NCBI GenBank assembly: GCA_963971305.1
Contig: OZ020308.1
Coordinates: forward strand, 27,247,275-27,311,274
Source of the DNA: Arcuatula senhousia
Lineage: Eukaryota; Mollusca; Bivalvia; Mytilida; Mytilidae
Length of the DNA stretch: 64,000 nucleotides
Direction of reading: 5' to 3'
In this document: positions 12,156 to 23,476 of the stretch, one piece after another
How the letters are laid out: the number at the start of each line of letters is the position of its first letter
Numbering within the stretch: position 1 is the first letter of the stretch
Made by a program: the position numbers and the translations under genes
Notes under the pieces: generated by a model
Told to the model about the DNA's origin: nothing
Databases searched by the model: none
Seen by the model: only the letters and a program-made list of their open reading frames with translations

Positions 12156-13437
12156 TAATGTGTCATCTAAGTCTATATGTAGTGCCACCGGTACATCTAC
12201 AGTAAAAATAGATAGCGAATAGTAAATAAATGAAAATAACAAGTAACCAAAATTGATCAAAATTAGAGCAATAAACATTATTTGTAAAATTTATGTAAAC
12301 AGTTGGAGAATTTTGCACTTCAAATTACAGTTATTAAAACGAAAATACATTGATACAAAGTATTTTGTTTTAGTTTAAGATTACTGCCTTTACCTGTTGC
12401 CGCGACTGTCGTCGTAACTGTTGTACAAATGACTGACTAGGGAGTTTAACGTCGTGACTATACCTATATATAGGTCTGCAGCGACGTGTGTTGTACAAAT
12501 GTTTCAATTATCTTTTTATACGTTATTTTGGTGGAATCAAATCAAATCAAATCAAATCAAAATAAACTTACATATAGAATATGTCAAAATAAGGGGGATA
12601 AAGGAAGAAAATAGCATATTTGATAGAGAAAATGTGCAAAATTGATCACCTTAACCTTTTAAACGAAAAAAAGCCCTTTTATTTTGTGATACATTTTTTT
12701 GAAATTAACTCAGAGTATAGCTTAGAGGCATACCAATTAGCAGTTGTATAAAATATTCATTTGTAAGTTCATTTATAATTATCGATTTGATCAAATCAAA
12801 CTACTCACTCAACATTGTCTTGTTTTTGCGATGGGACTGCCGTTTATTTTGCCAGTGTTCAATGTTGCCGGTAATACCCCGTGACTATGGATTGTCAAAT
12901 GCTTTGAACACATGCAGCCCATGGCGGACTCACAAAGCTTTTTGACGCATGCATTCTTTGGAGGACTTTCAATGCATATTTGAATATTTTTTATATACAT
13001 TTATACCAACCATAAGGCGCTTTTGACCTGTTTGATCCTTAAGTTCCCCCAAAATGATAGAAGATATTGCAAATCTGATTGAATAACACAGCTAGGGATG
13101 TTTACAAGGATTCCAATGATAAAAAAATTTTGAAAATCGGGACACAAATAAATAAGACGATTTTTCTTTACAAACTTAAGCGATGTGGTTTTGGTGCAAT
13201 TGTACATGAATTTTGAGAATGACTGAATAATCCTACAGAAGGTAAACGGATAATTAACTTCAAGGGGGTACTCATCTCAAATCCGCATTTCCTCCTAAAC
13301 CCCTCGATGGCATTTTATTTTTATTTTCACTCAATCTTTGTGACATTGGGTAAATGTGCACCGCTTATTTAGAAATTTGATCTCATCAATGTTTTTTTTA
13401 ATTCAATTTAATTTTATTTATTTTTTATTTTTTTTTT
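12156..13437. other. Intergenic DNA with a simple repeat
   Basis: No gene is supported. A pentanucleotide run (AATCA)n lies at about 12,536-12,562. The remainder is AT-rich and I recognise nothing in it. Confidence 0.5.
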
Positions 13438-13459
13438 GGGGGGGGAGGGGTGGGGTGGG
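13438..13459 (+). other. Candidate G-quadruplex motif
   Basis: Four G-runs of 8, 4, 4 and 3 bases are separated by single-base loops (A, T, T) and preceded by a long T-rich run. This pattern fits an intramolecular G-quadruplex on the plus strand. No gene or promoter lies next to it. Confidence 0.5.
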
Positions 13460-14920
13460 TGTATTATTTGTGAACAGCTGCCCAAAGTTTTTCTTGATTC
13501 AATTCCGTAGAACCTATTTAAAAGACTAACTTCGACTGAGCATGTTCTTTTATTGAAAAAAAGCCGTGGTCAATTTTCAAAATGGCAAATTATTGGCTTC
13601 TTTTTAAAGTAGTCATTAGAACTTAGGACCAAACTAGTTTTCACATACTGAGATCAAAGAAAATAAAAATGATCCCCTCTTAAGAGACCATGGTTATAAA
13701 TGCAACCTTTAGTAAACCAGCATTGTTCTGAATGTTAACAATGAATTATGTGTAATTTCGGCCTTCATTCATGTTAATGTTGTAGAAAGCTGGTCATTAA
13801 TATTAATTACAAGTACTTAAATTCTTCAACCATGCACATAAACCAGAGGGCGTAACAATATATGCATAAGTCCGCCCATCGTTACCTCCTGTCCTTCTTT
13901 GACAGGTATTTCTCCAATACCCAATTATTGATCTTGCGACAATTTTACTTTTGAACCACTCAGTACACTTCAACTTGAAAAGTGAACAGTCGCAATTTGC
14001 ACAAAAATGTCGATTATGCGATATATAATATCGATTATGCGACGTTTTTATCGCCTATGCAATAATTTTTATCGCCTATGCAATGTTTTGTAACGCCTAT
14101 GCGGTATTATTTATCGCATAAGCGCTATGATATACTTTTGAACCTAATGGTACACCATAAAACCATGCCGTATTATGTTTACATACCGAAGGGGTTTGAT
14201 ATTTTTGACAATTTTTAATATTATTATATGTGTAAACACGTATTTTGTACTTGCTCCAATCAGATCATCACTTGGCTTATCTTTTTTTTTCCTCTTCTAA
14301 ATAAAGGGCCGATTAATGCTCTGATTGGTAGTAATGCATTTTACCTGGAAATTTTGATCATCAAATTTTAATGGAAGTTATGGCCAATTTAACTTTTAAC
14401 TTAAAATATCCATGAATGAAGAATTCAGTCAAGTTCTCCTCAACAAAATGTAATGAAATTTGATAGGTAGCAAGAACAACATAATTATATAGTTATGCTT
14501 TAATTTTTCAAGGGAATTTTCATCCTCAAAATTTTAGGCGAGCTGTCCATTTTAAAGGTACGAGGGGAATCGTTTTGCAGACAAAGTGCAAAATTACATT
14601 TTATGTGAGGCCTTTTATTATAGGGTATGCTAAATCAACAGGGCTTCATACAGTTTCTATTTGTCCGTCCGTCTGTCTGGTTTTTTTCTCTGCCTGGCCT
14701 CCAATAAGCAATTTTGATTTGAGAACAAACTATAAAAAGTCCAAGTCTAAAAATTTGGACATGTAATAGATTTTTTTTAGTATGCAACATACAAAGATGA
14801 GCATATTACAGTTTTATTAATATAGGCGAAACATTAATATTTTGGGTGAAATTTGAAATTTAATATAGAAAGTATTTTTAGAACACTTAAACTCAACAAG
14901 AGTTAACACTTTAAAGTATA
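13460..14920. other. Intergenic DNA with a short direct-repeat cluster
   Basis: No gene is supported. Positions 13,990-14,135 hold a cluster of variants of tcgattatgcga and atcgcctatgcaat in tandem, ending with the inverted form tatcgcataagcg. The rest is AT-rich without recognisable content. Confidence 0.5.
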
Positions 14921-15630
14921 TCTCGCCTGCTGACACCAACGGAATACCTAGTTATTTGACTATTTATTCATTAATTCTCAACATTTTCCTTTGGACCAAC
15001 TATAATGATTCTAGATACCATAGTCATTGAGAAACAGATTTAACATAAAAGACTAAACACGAAAAAACAAAATAAACAGTAAATTGGTGAAGAAATGAGG
15101 TCAAGGTCAGATGACATGGTGACAGACCCTGAACTGTCCGTAAACCAAATATCAGATGCTTAGCTATTATAATTTTAAGTAATTCATTCTCAACAAAAGT
15201 CTTGCAAAGACGTTTACGGCCTCAAAAAAGACCAAAGTTCACAAAGTCACTCAAGTGTGAACATGTGGTTAAAGTCACACATCATTGTAACAGTTGCATA
15301 GACCGTAATCTGAACTGTCTCTACACTCAATATCAGATGCCCAGCTGTTATACTTTTAAATTAATTCATGGTCCACAAAAGTCGTACACAGAAGTTTTCG
15401 GTCTGAAAAAAGACATAAGTTAACAGAGTTCTGGAGCTTGAAAATGGGGTCGAGGTCACGCGGCATGGTAACAGCTGCGTAGACCATAACCTGAACTGTC
15501 TGTATAGCAAATATCAGATGCCTATCTATCATACTTTTTAAGCAATTCTTTTTCCACAAAAGTCTTATAAAAAAATTACGTAAAGTTATACCTATGTCTC
15601 GCCGTCCGCTACTTTTCGTCGCAGGCGAGA
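14921..15630. mobile_element. Element with TCTCGCCTGC ends and three internal repeats
   Basis: TCTCGCCTGC at 14,921-14,930 is matched by its exact reverse complement GCAGGCGAGA at 15,621-15,630. Between them, three imperfect tandem units of about 170-180 bp begin near 15,102, 15,269 and 15,451. They share aaggtca..catggtaacag, ctgaactgtc, aatatcagatgc and cacaaaagtc. The architecture, short inverted ends around a tandem core, parallels the pearl-like elements but the sequence is unrelated. No protein-coding gene is present. No target duplication is obvious. Confidence 0.6.
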
Positions 15631-15803
15631 CAAAAACTATTTGCAATTCACAAAAAATATTGTGTAAACTATGAGGGTTAAGAATATTCTCAAACTAAAA
15701 CAGTTTTAACATTTTACGGTGCAGGTGTCAGGTCTGAACTTTAAACAAATTACGCCAGCCATGTGAACAAAGTTTATGTCTTTAATCATTTTACAATTGA
15801 AAC

Positions 15804-15908
15804 TACATGTGTAACGGGGTTGCCCCCCTTCCTAGTAGATTTAAATCGAGTCCCGGTCAGGACATGTCGATTTTCTGAAGTAATTCATGCTCTCCGGTTA
15901 CACATGTA
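15804..15908. repeat. 105-bp element with 12-bp inverted ends
   Basis: TACATGTGTAAC at the left is repeated exactly inverted at the right end (GTTACACATGTA). The interior contains atcgagtcccggtc, which resembles a tRNA B-box, but no cloverleaf can be folded. It could be a miniature transposon or a SINE remnant. Confidence 0.4.
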
Positions 15909-16464
15909 AGCTAGTGAAATTAAAAGATTTTCATTAACAATTCATATAAATTTCAATACTATTTACAAATAATTTAGGATATTATAATTCTCAACAATCA
16001 TCTATAAAATTGAACAAAAGTTTGTAATTCTTTGAATAAGAGAGGTTTCTCTTCTTCATGACCAATATTTATATAAATCGACAATTTGTATTACCCATAT
16101 TCAGTTATCTATAAAATTATATTTATTAATTTCATTAATTATTTTTACATGTTATATATTAGCTCTATATTATAATTGTTGCCAAGTATAATTAGGGATG
16201 AAAATTATTTCTTACATTAAAGCTGATGCAGGTGATTTCTTGGGGCATATCTATGTAAAAATGGACAAAACAAGACCCATATTTATATAAAACCAGATTT
16301 TTATTTATGGAAATTAAAAAGCATATCCATTTATATATAAAACTTTCTTAAAACTATCACCGTTTTAATATGAAATTTTCAAAATCCTACCCATATTTTT
16401 GGCACATCCGCGTACCCCTTTATATAGGAAGTTACCCCCCGGGTTCTCATCTAGTTTTCAATGT
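15909..16464. other. Intergenic DNA, no gene seen
   Basis: AT-rich sequence leading up to the hAT-type MITE. I recognise nothing in it. Confidence 0.4.
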
Positions 16465-16472
16465 GTTGTTAA

Positions 16473-16717
16473 CACAGGGGCTTGGATTCTGGTCATTTAT
16501 ATTGACTTAAAAAAAATCGACCCCCTACTCTATAATACCCATAGAGTAGGGGGTCGATTTTGTTTTAGTCAATATAGATGACTAGAATCCAAGCCTTGAT
16601 TCTGGTAATTTATATTGACTTAAAAAAAAATCGACACCCTGATCTATAATACCCATAGAGTAGGGGGTCGATTTTTTTTTAAAGTCAATATAAATGACCA
16701 GAATCCAAGCCCCTGTG
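16473..16717. mobile_element. hAT-type MITE made of two tandem palindromes
   Basis: The terminal inverted repeat CACAGGGGCTTGG at 16,473 is mirrored at 16,705-16,717. A perfect 8-bp direct repeat GTTGTTAA flanks it (16,465-16,472 and 16,718-16,725), the duplication length typical of hAT transposons. The 245 bp consist of two successive long palindromes, about 16,480-16,593 and 16,594-16,717. Each has a stem containing tcgaccccctactcta and a short loop aataccc. It contains no coding sequence. Confidence 0.85.
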
Positions 16718-16725
16718 GTTGTTAA

Positions 16726-18320
16726 TACTTTCCTTGGCGCCATTTCAGTATTATTAGCATCATCAAATGGTTCATGTTTGTTTTCTATTTTGGTTTTGAA
16801 TATATCTACACACATGTAGATTTTCTGAAGAGCTTTTTTATTTGGAAGATTTTTCGTGCAAAACTCAGTTGATATGTTATATTGATATTATTGGTTGATG
16901 CTTGTCTTTTTTGTGTTTTTGATAAATGAATAGCCGTAAAAAAGAAAATTTTTTACCAGAGGCAGTTTTATTTGGTTGCCTATGATAAGTTTCGCGTTGA
17001 GGAGGTTTGCTTTTAACATTTTGAAATTTTGGTCAGATTTTCGAGATCGTCCATCCATGCTTTTTTGCCTATGAACCCCCTTATTTTCTTTTTATCATTC
17101 AAAAAAGGTCCACCAAATACGCAGTGCACCATATTTAAGATGGTATAAATCTTTGAAGTGTTGTGTCGGGTTCAAAATCGATATAATGATTTTTTTTACA
17201 TCAGTCGATTTATGACTCAGTAACAGCGAGTGCTCTATAGAGAATAACTCTACCATTCGTTTATTCATGTTGTCTTTTGTCTAATGTTCTTTTTGTGGAA
17301 TTGAACGTTGATTGATTTGATTTTTATTGTGTTGGGGGTTTTGTGCTTTGTATTATGATAGGGGTGGTTGGGCTCCCAAAAAACCAATTTAACCCAGCGA
17401 CATATTAAATGTACCTGTCCTAAGTCAGGTATCTTTGACAAATATTTTGCTTGCCCTTGTCTTTTTGATATTTTGTGTTCCTTGTTTAAGAAGGGGGCCT
17501 ACCTTTGACTATTCTAGGACTAGATTTGAATTAAATACATTTTATTTAGACCTTGGGCCGATTGCAGAACGGAGAGCAGCCCTTTCTGACCTCGTTGAGG
17601 TCTCATTGTGGTTTTTTTCTAAATTACTGCTTGTTATGTGAGCTTTGTCGCGTACACTTATTTCACATATCAAAATATATTTGCGAATCTACACTATGCC
17701 ATTAAGAAAGTTTCATTAAAAATTCATCAATTGGAAGAGGGGAATTGCGGATAAGAGATTAATACACTATGGTGAATCGGATAAATCCACGGGATAGCAC
17801 ACCACTACATTACTACACTTTTCAAGAGGAAAGGTGTTCAGATAAGAAAATATGTATCATTTTGATCATTGCAATATCATTTGTTTGGTCATTTTATTTT
17901 GACTTTTTGGTTGATTGCAGAACAGCGAGCAGCGCCTTATGGCCTCGTTGAAGGCTGGTGGTGGTTTTCACTGTGTTTTTTTTTTCAAATTACCATTTGT
18001 GTGTTATGTGAAATTGACCATTCCAATTTACCTTTATTAAATTGTTGTGTTTTCCCTTTTAACAAAGTGAATATCCTTCTTTCATTCTAATTGGCATTTT
18101 ATTACTTCATGTTTTTCGGAGAATTACTAAATTGATTTATTTTTTCTAATGTTGGATTATTAATAGATGCATTTTTTTTTCATTTTATCGAAGTATGAAG
18201 TTGTTGTTTGAATGCCCCACCTTCTTCCAAACCAAAAAGTGTGTGAAAATCAGCAAAAACCAATGAAATTAGGACAATTTCTTTTAATTTATAGCATTTT
18301 GTATGAAATAATTGGCAAAA
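16726..18320. other. Intergenic DNA with a local partial duplication
   Basis: No gene is supported. The segment around 17,553-17,640 (gattgcagaac.g.gagcagc, then cctcgttga) is repeated at about 17,908-18,012 with several substitutions. The remainder is AT-rich. Confidence 0.45.
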
Positions 18321-19968
18321 CAAGAGGCTCCCAGGAGCCTGAATCGCTCACCTGGATTTAATGTCAACCCTTTGAAGACTTTTATATAGCTAAATGAGCT
18401 GAATGTTTAAGCAATAAAAAGCTTTTCTCTATCTGCAAAAGTTTTCATTTCAAAGCAAAAAACACTATTTTTCACCTTAAAAGGGCCATAACCCCTTAAA
18501 GGGGTCATCTGACAACTTTGACCCTAAGAAGATTTTATAGAGCTAATTAAACTGAACATTTAAGCAAGCAACATCCTTTCTCTATCTGCAAAAGTTTTCT
18601 TTCTTTAGGCCAAAAACACTATTTTTGGCTTTAAGGGGCCATAACCCCTATAAGGGGTCATCTGACAACTTTGACCCTAAGAAGACTTTTGTAGAGCTAA
18701 ATGAGCTGAACATTTGAGCAAATAACAGCTTTTCTCTATCTGCAATAGTTTTCATTCTATAGGCCAAAAACACTATTTTTTGCCTTTAAGGGGCCGTAAC
18801 CCCTATCAGGAGTTATCTGACAACTTTGAACCTATGAAGGCTTGTGTAGAGCTAAACGAGCTGAACATTTAAGCAAGCAACAGCTTTCTCTATCTGCAAT
18901 AGTTTTCATTCTATAGGCCATAACCCCTATAAGGGTCATCTGACAACTTTGGGTGAGTGAGTGAGTTGGTGTTTTACGCCCGTGCAACGCTATATAGGTT
19001 ATTTACAGGCGATGAACATGAAAAGGGTGATAAAATGAACATGAAATGATGATGATAAATGAAATATGGGGGTGGGATGGGAAACAAAGGACCGATAAAT
19101 TTTGAAGAACCACAGGAAAAGGGGAGAGGTGGGTAGGGGCGGAAAATTTAGCCTATGTGGTGCACTACTTGGCGGTCCACAAAGGGGTCTTTTACGTGCA
19201 TGAAGCGTGGCACTCTCCACACACGTTGGCCCACTATGGTCGGCGGTCAGGGTTTTCGTATTATAGACCTGACAACCCCCGCGGACGAGGGCCACTCTAT
19301 TCAGCCACCTAGGGTACACACTTGGTCGCTCTGTGGGCTGAGCACTGACCCGACGTCAGAATCCCAAGACCCTTAGTCGCCTCTTACGACAAGCTAGGCT
19401 CTGCTGCGGGCCTATTCGCCACCCGGGCCCCGCACGGGCGTCTGACAACTTTGACCTTATGGAGACTTTTGTAGAGCTAAATGAGCTGAACATTTAAGCA
19501 AGCAACAGCTTCTCTCTATCTGCAATAGTTTTCATTCTATAGGCCAAAAACATGAAAAAATGCTATTTTTCACATTTAAGGGGCCGTAACTCCCATAAGG
19601 GGTCATCTGACAACTTCGACTCAAAGGAGACTTTTGTAGAGCTTTTGATGCTGAAGCAGTGGTGTGGCATCATATTTCATTTATCTCTAAAACTTTTTGA
19701 TTTACAAGCCAAAACAGTAGTCTGACCCCCCAGGTCTATTTTTAGCAACGGCGGTGATGTTTTTCGACGAATCTAAAATCCCCACATCAGTTCTGTGGGG
19801 GATACCCTAAAGTACCACCAGACCAAATTTGGTTTGAATCTGTGCAGCCGTTTCAGAGGAGAAGAAGTTTGAAGAAAAGTTAACGACGACGACGACGACG
19901 ACGGACGACGACGACGGACGCCAAGTGATGGCAATAGCTCACATGGCCTTTGGCCAGGTGAGCTAAAA
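18321..19968 (+). repeat. GAGGCTCC-family repeat, longest copy
   Basis: Opens with caagaggctcccaggagcc and gaatcgctcacctgg, and closes with catggcctttggccaggtg and agctaaaa. Inside, a block of roughly 120-170 bp recurs several times, with landmarks ggggccataacccctataag, catctgacaactttga, gagctaaatgagctgaacat and ttttctctatctgcaa. A GAC trinucleotide run lies near 19,884-19,920. Copies on the opposite strand occur at 38,911-39,613 and, truncated, at 38,473-38,512. It is interrupted at 18,952-19,440 by another element. Confidence 0.8.
18952..19440 (+). mobile_element. 489-bp insertion, GTGAGTGAG...TACGACAAGC family
   Basis: A perfect 13-bp direct repeat TCTGACAACTTTG at 18,939-18,951 and 19,441-19,453 brackets this insert, which interrupts the surrounding repeat. 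It begins GGTGAGTGAGTGAGTTGG and ends with cttacgacaagc, cacccgggcccc and gcacgggcg. A short inverted match (acgcccgtgc near the start, gcacgggcg at the end) is present. The family is widespread in mollusc genomes as I recall. The 13-bp duplication suggests insertion by target-primed reverse transcription, although no poly(A) tail is visible. A diverged copy lies at 44,305-44,637. Confidence 0.8.
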
Positions 19969-20329
19969 ACTAAACCGAATTGGCAAAGTTAATCATTTTC
20001 TATGATCAATGTTTCAGCAACTTAAGACATCCCTATGCTAAGTTTTAATTTCATGGTAGATCTTGGGCCATAAATGGGTCCTATTGCCACTCATCCTTTA
20101 TAGTAGAATTCTAGTATCCCCGAGACAATTTAAGTTGAAGTCATGCGTAAACGTTTTCAGAAAAGATGCAACTTGTCACAATCGGATCAAAAACTACTGA
20201 TTAAGGTTCACGAAGGCAGAAACCTACTAAGATATAAAGTGATCAATATCAGGCTGTGCATCAATCTGGCGTTTTGTCCATGAAATCTGCCGTCTGAACA
20301 AAATTCAATTACTGATTTCAATTAAAAGT
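19969..20329. other. Intergenic DNA, no gene seen
   Basis: Short AT-rich stretch between two dispersed repeats. I see nothing recognisable. Confidence 0.4.
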
Positions 20330-20690
20330 ACACACTTGACGTCCGTCGTCCGTCGTCCGTAAACTTTTTAAAATGTTAACTCCTCTGACACCATAAGTCC
20401 AATTGCAATTAAACTTGGTATGGTTGTTAATTAGCGGTGCTTAGAACTGATGTGGGAATTGTTGATTCGTCGTAAAACATGGCCGCTGTGGCTAAAAATA
20501 AAACATAGGGTAAAATGCAGATTTTTGCAAATAACTCAAAAACGGCTACATATATCAAAATTCTGGCAAAACAACAGTGATCAACACCTCAAGATCTACT
20601 TACCCTGAAATTTTAAAGAAAATCTTACAACCAATGAAGGAGTTTTTGCCCTTTTTGTGGATTTTTTGCAAATTTTGCACCTGTTTAGTG
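20330..20690 (-). repeat. Dispersed repeat related to the GCTCACCTGG family
   Basis: Begins with gtccgtcgtccgt and continues with ttaactcctctgaca, aacatggccgctgtgg and cacctcaagatctac. The same succession recurs in the same orientation at 37,490-37,800. The nested LINE/Gypsy block therefore sits between two parallel copies of this repeat. Confidence 0.65.
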
Positions 20691-20694
20691 TAAA

Positions 20695-21008
20695 CATATT
20701 TTATTAATAATTTAATAATCAAAGCAGCATAACAAAGGAACAATTATATACAAATTAATAAAAGGATTCGGAAGCAAGACTAAAAGTCTTATTTAAATCC
20801 GTCTCCTTAATCAAAATACAAATTACTGATGTATTATTTCAGCAGACATCAAGGGCAATGCTATACAATAAATTGAATATGTATACAGCTCGTAGTGAAA
20901 GGTGCAGAAGGGTAACTTAGAACAGGTGTGATAGGTTGGGAATAAGTTAAGGATAATTGTGATTGAAGAGGTAAGGCATTCTTACAACCTTGGAGGTTTT
21001 GTCTATAT
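20695..21008 (-). other. LINE 3' untranslated region
   Basis: AT-rich sequence between the last LINE reading frame and the preceding dispersed repeat. Its end is ragged and no poly(A) tail or simple-repeat tail is clear. The boundary at 20,695 is approximate. Confidence 0.5.
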
Positions 21009-21233
21009 TTATTCAAAGTCAAAACGTTTACTTTTTAAGATGCATTGGTGTACGGATTCAAATATATGAGCATTCTGTTCATCCGATAAGGTATCTGTGC
21101 CAAATAAAAGTATATTACATGATAGGTGAATCTGTGGAGTATGAAGAGTAAAAATATGCCTTGCTCTGAGCGCTTGAAATCTTGGGCAATATAAAAGATA
21201 GTGAGAAGCAGTTTCAGAGCTATTGCCACACAT
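21009..21233 (-). pseudogene. LINE C-terminal zinc-finger-like segment
   Basis: This frame starts with CGNSSETASHYLLYCPRF, matching the C-x-SE-x-x-x-H-x-x-x-x-C-P pattern at the C-terminus of many LINE reverse transcriptase proteins, where a CCHC-type finger follows the thumb. It is the continuation of the frame at 21,392-21,979 but separated by a frameshift and about 160 bp, in which the first cysteines of the finger should lie. In intact relatives this region binds the template RNA or DNA. Here it is a fragment of a dead gene. It ends at a natural-looking stop, about 300 bp before the LINE boundary. Confidence 0.65.
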
Positions 21234-21391
21234 ACATGCTTGAGATTGAATTAGATTCTTGTCATATAGATATTTATTTAAGATGCTTCATTTTAGGCGA
21301 AGTCTTGCATGATATATCTGACCTTTACAATTGCCACAATAATAATATTTCGGTTTAGTTACACTATTATTTATTCTGGATTTAAATATGC

Positions 21392-21979
21392 TTAAGGATT
21401 GACAGTAGTGGGTAAAAGGTTCCATGATCGAATTGTAGATGGCAAAAAGTAACTTGAATACAGACATGTTCTTGTGTTAATCTGTTGTAACGCATCAGAG
21501 TTACGAGTAGGGTAGTTATGAATCTGATTTTGTCTAGTACGTGGAACAAGTTCATTTAAGTAGGGAGGGGTAATGTTGTTAATCATTTTACAAAGTTGAA
21601 CTAAGTTGTGACTTTCACGTCGATCACTTAGTTTTTGCCAACCAGTTTCTGTATATAAGTTACTTATTGATGATAATCTTGTTGCGCCTGTTACGATTCT
21701 AGCGGCTTCTATTTGCACATTTTCGACTTTGTGCTTTATGATTGCAATTGGAGTATCCCAGATTATATCTGCATATTCTAGGATAGGTCGTATGAATGTC
21801 AAATATAGTTTTTCGAGTGTTTGTCTATCGAGTATAAATTTTAATTTCCGAAGAATGCTTAGACGGTTATATGCTTTTGTAACGATCATATAAATATGTT
21901 TACTCCATCCTCCGTCCTCAGATATTATAAGACCGAGATGTTTATGCTGGGCAACTATTGATATTACAGAATCATTCAA
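21392..21979 (-). pseudogene. LINE reverse transcriptase, thumb and connection
   Basis: The 195-codon frame begins just after the RT palm and carries the pattern HKHLGLIISEDGGWSKHI (RT block 7-8), then LRKLKFILDR, LYLTFIRPILEYADIIWD and QIEAARIVTGATR, all typical of the C-terminal half of Jockey/CR1-like LINE proteins. It overlaps the upstream RT frame by four bases in another phase, so a frameshift lies near 21,976. In an active element it would contribute to primer and template handling during target-primed reverse transcription in the nucleus. It ends at a stop that looks premature, because zinc-finger-like sequence follows in a different frame. Confidence 0.8.
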
Positions 21980-22531
21980 GTGAGGTCAGGGTGCATTGGT
22001 TTATTAATTTTTCTTGATATTGTCATTGTTTCAGTTTTTCTCGAATTAAATGTAACAAGCCATTGTTCAGACCATTCGTGTATTTTCTGTAGGTCGTGGT
22101 TTAACTGAAGGGCAGTATCATTTGGGTTGTCAACTATCATGTAAAGACTGGTATCATCAGCAAACAGCTTTATTGTTGAATCTATGTCGCATACTATATC
22201 ATTGATAAATAAAATAAATAAGAGAGGTCCTAAGATAGAACCTTGAGGAACCCCTGCACTTATAGTTTTCCAGCTTGAGCAGCTATTGTTTATGACGACT
22301 CGTTGTTTTCTTTCGCTTAAGTAGTCTTTAAACCAACTAAGTAGGCCGTTGGTGACACCGATCGATCTTAACTTAAATAGTAGGCCGCGATGCCAAACTT
22401 TATCGAATGCCTTACTTATGTCACAGAATATTACACGAACATTTTTTCCTTGATCAAGAGCTCTGCCAAATTCATTAATTATGCTTACAAGTTGGTTAAT
22501 AGTAAAACCCTGGGTGAAGCCTGATTGATTG
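21976..22531 (-). pseudogene. LINE reverse transcriptase core (FADD half)
   Basis: Contains RT block 2 onward: NQSGF near the break, FCDISKAFDKVWH (block 3, first catalytic aspartate), GVPQGSILGPLLFILFINDI (block 4) and KLFADDTSLY (block 5, catalytic FADD). The protein would copy LINE RNA at the chromosomal target. Its N-terminal continuation lies 13 kb away at 35,490-35,833, separated by the Gypsy element. The first few residues upstream of NQSGF are read from the LTR and are not LINE sequence. Catalytic residues are intact, but the gene is broken by the insertion and by frameshifts on both sides of this segment. Confidence 0.9.
22528..22531. other. Gypsy target-site duplication, left copy (ATTG)
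   Basis: ATTG directly precedes the left LTR and is repeated directly after the right LTR at 35,486-35,489. Four to six bases is normal for Gypsy-type integrases. Confidence 0.85.
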
Positions 22532-22870
22532 TGTTGCGTGCTTTGCAACACGGGGAACTAGCGGTGCATATATTTTATGTATCCATGATTTTCATATAGA
22601 ATAAGAGATCGGAATACTAAAAGTCTACATGTTTATTAATCTAAGGCAAACTACAAACTGACAATATCTAGCACATGAATCGACATCATTAAAGTCGTGC
22701 ATGCATAACAAGACCAGGCTGACATTTTACATTAAAAGAGCAGACAGACTAACGACAAGTTTTATGTCTCTGCAACCCCGTTATCTAAACATACTAATTA
22801 TTCATTAAGACAGAGTTCAAGAGTTTACAATACCATAAAATCTATGTTGCATCAGAGATTAACCGCAACA
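22532..22870 (-). repeat. Gypsy 3' LTR
   Basis: 339 bp, beginning TGTTGC and ending GCAACA in either reading direction. It matches the other LTR by eye except for one base (ataaaat here, attaaat there). On the element's sense strand an AATAAA lies at 22,632-22,637 and could serve polyadenylation. Confidence 0.92.
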
Positions 22871-22886
22871 TCACTTCTCGCTTTTC
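22871..22886 (-). promoter_or_regulatory. Gypsy polypurine tract
   Basis: On the sense strand the 16 bases GAAAAGCGAGAAGTGA, fourteen of them purines, immediately precede the 3' LTR. This is the position of the primer for plus-strand DNA synthesis. Confidence 0.75.
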
Positions 22887-23476
22887 AAACAGAGTTCCAC
22901 TCTCTGATTAAAAAATAAAGAGAAACTTCAAATTGAAAAAAAAGTAAATATTTAATGTATCCAAAAAGTAAAAAAAAAAAAAAAGTTAAAGAAGAAAAAA
23001 AACAACTTTAAAATGAAATTTATAATAAAATGGATTTTATATACTTGATCATTTTCGTAATTGATTAAAAAAATAATACCAGACGTCATGATATAAAAAT
23101 ATCTCAAAGATTTTAAACATGAATGGCCAATTCACTAAAAATATCTAAGATATCAATTTTAACCAATTAGAAAAATAATTAAGAAAACAAAAACTTCTGT
23201 CGTTAAAAAAATAGAAAACAGAATACAAGAGAGAAAAAAAATCTAATACTACTATTAAAAAATGAAAAATCACTAAACTACTACAAAAACAAACAATATG
23301 CATAGACAGTGAAATCACACTGTATCGTTATGCTCAATTAGAATTGGCTACCTTAACAGAGGTGAGACCAACCTTGACCTTCTCTTGAATTTATCTAACT
23401 GGTTAACCTTTTATATCAAATCACATCTATTTCTTGCTACTTCTTCTATCAGTAAAAATTCTATTATGCATTTCAG
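22887..23476 (-). other. Gypsy 3' untranslated region, outer part
   Basis: AT-rich, with homopolymer A runs near 22,971-22,984. No gene is visible. It probably belongs to the original element because it joins directly to the polypurine tract. Confidence 0.5.

Noticed and set aside
15841..15860. tRNA gene suggested by a B-box-like motif
   Set aside because: No acceptor stem, D-arm or anticodon arm can be placed around it.
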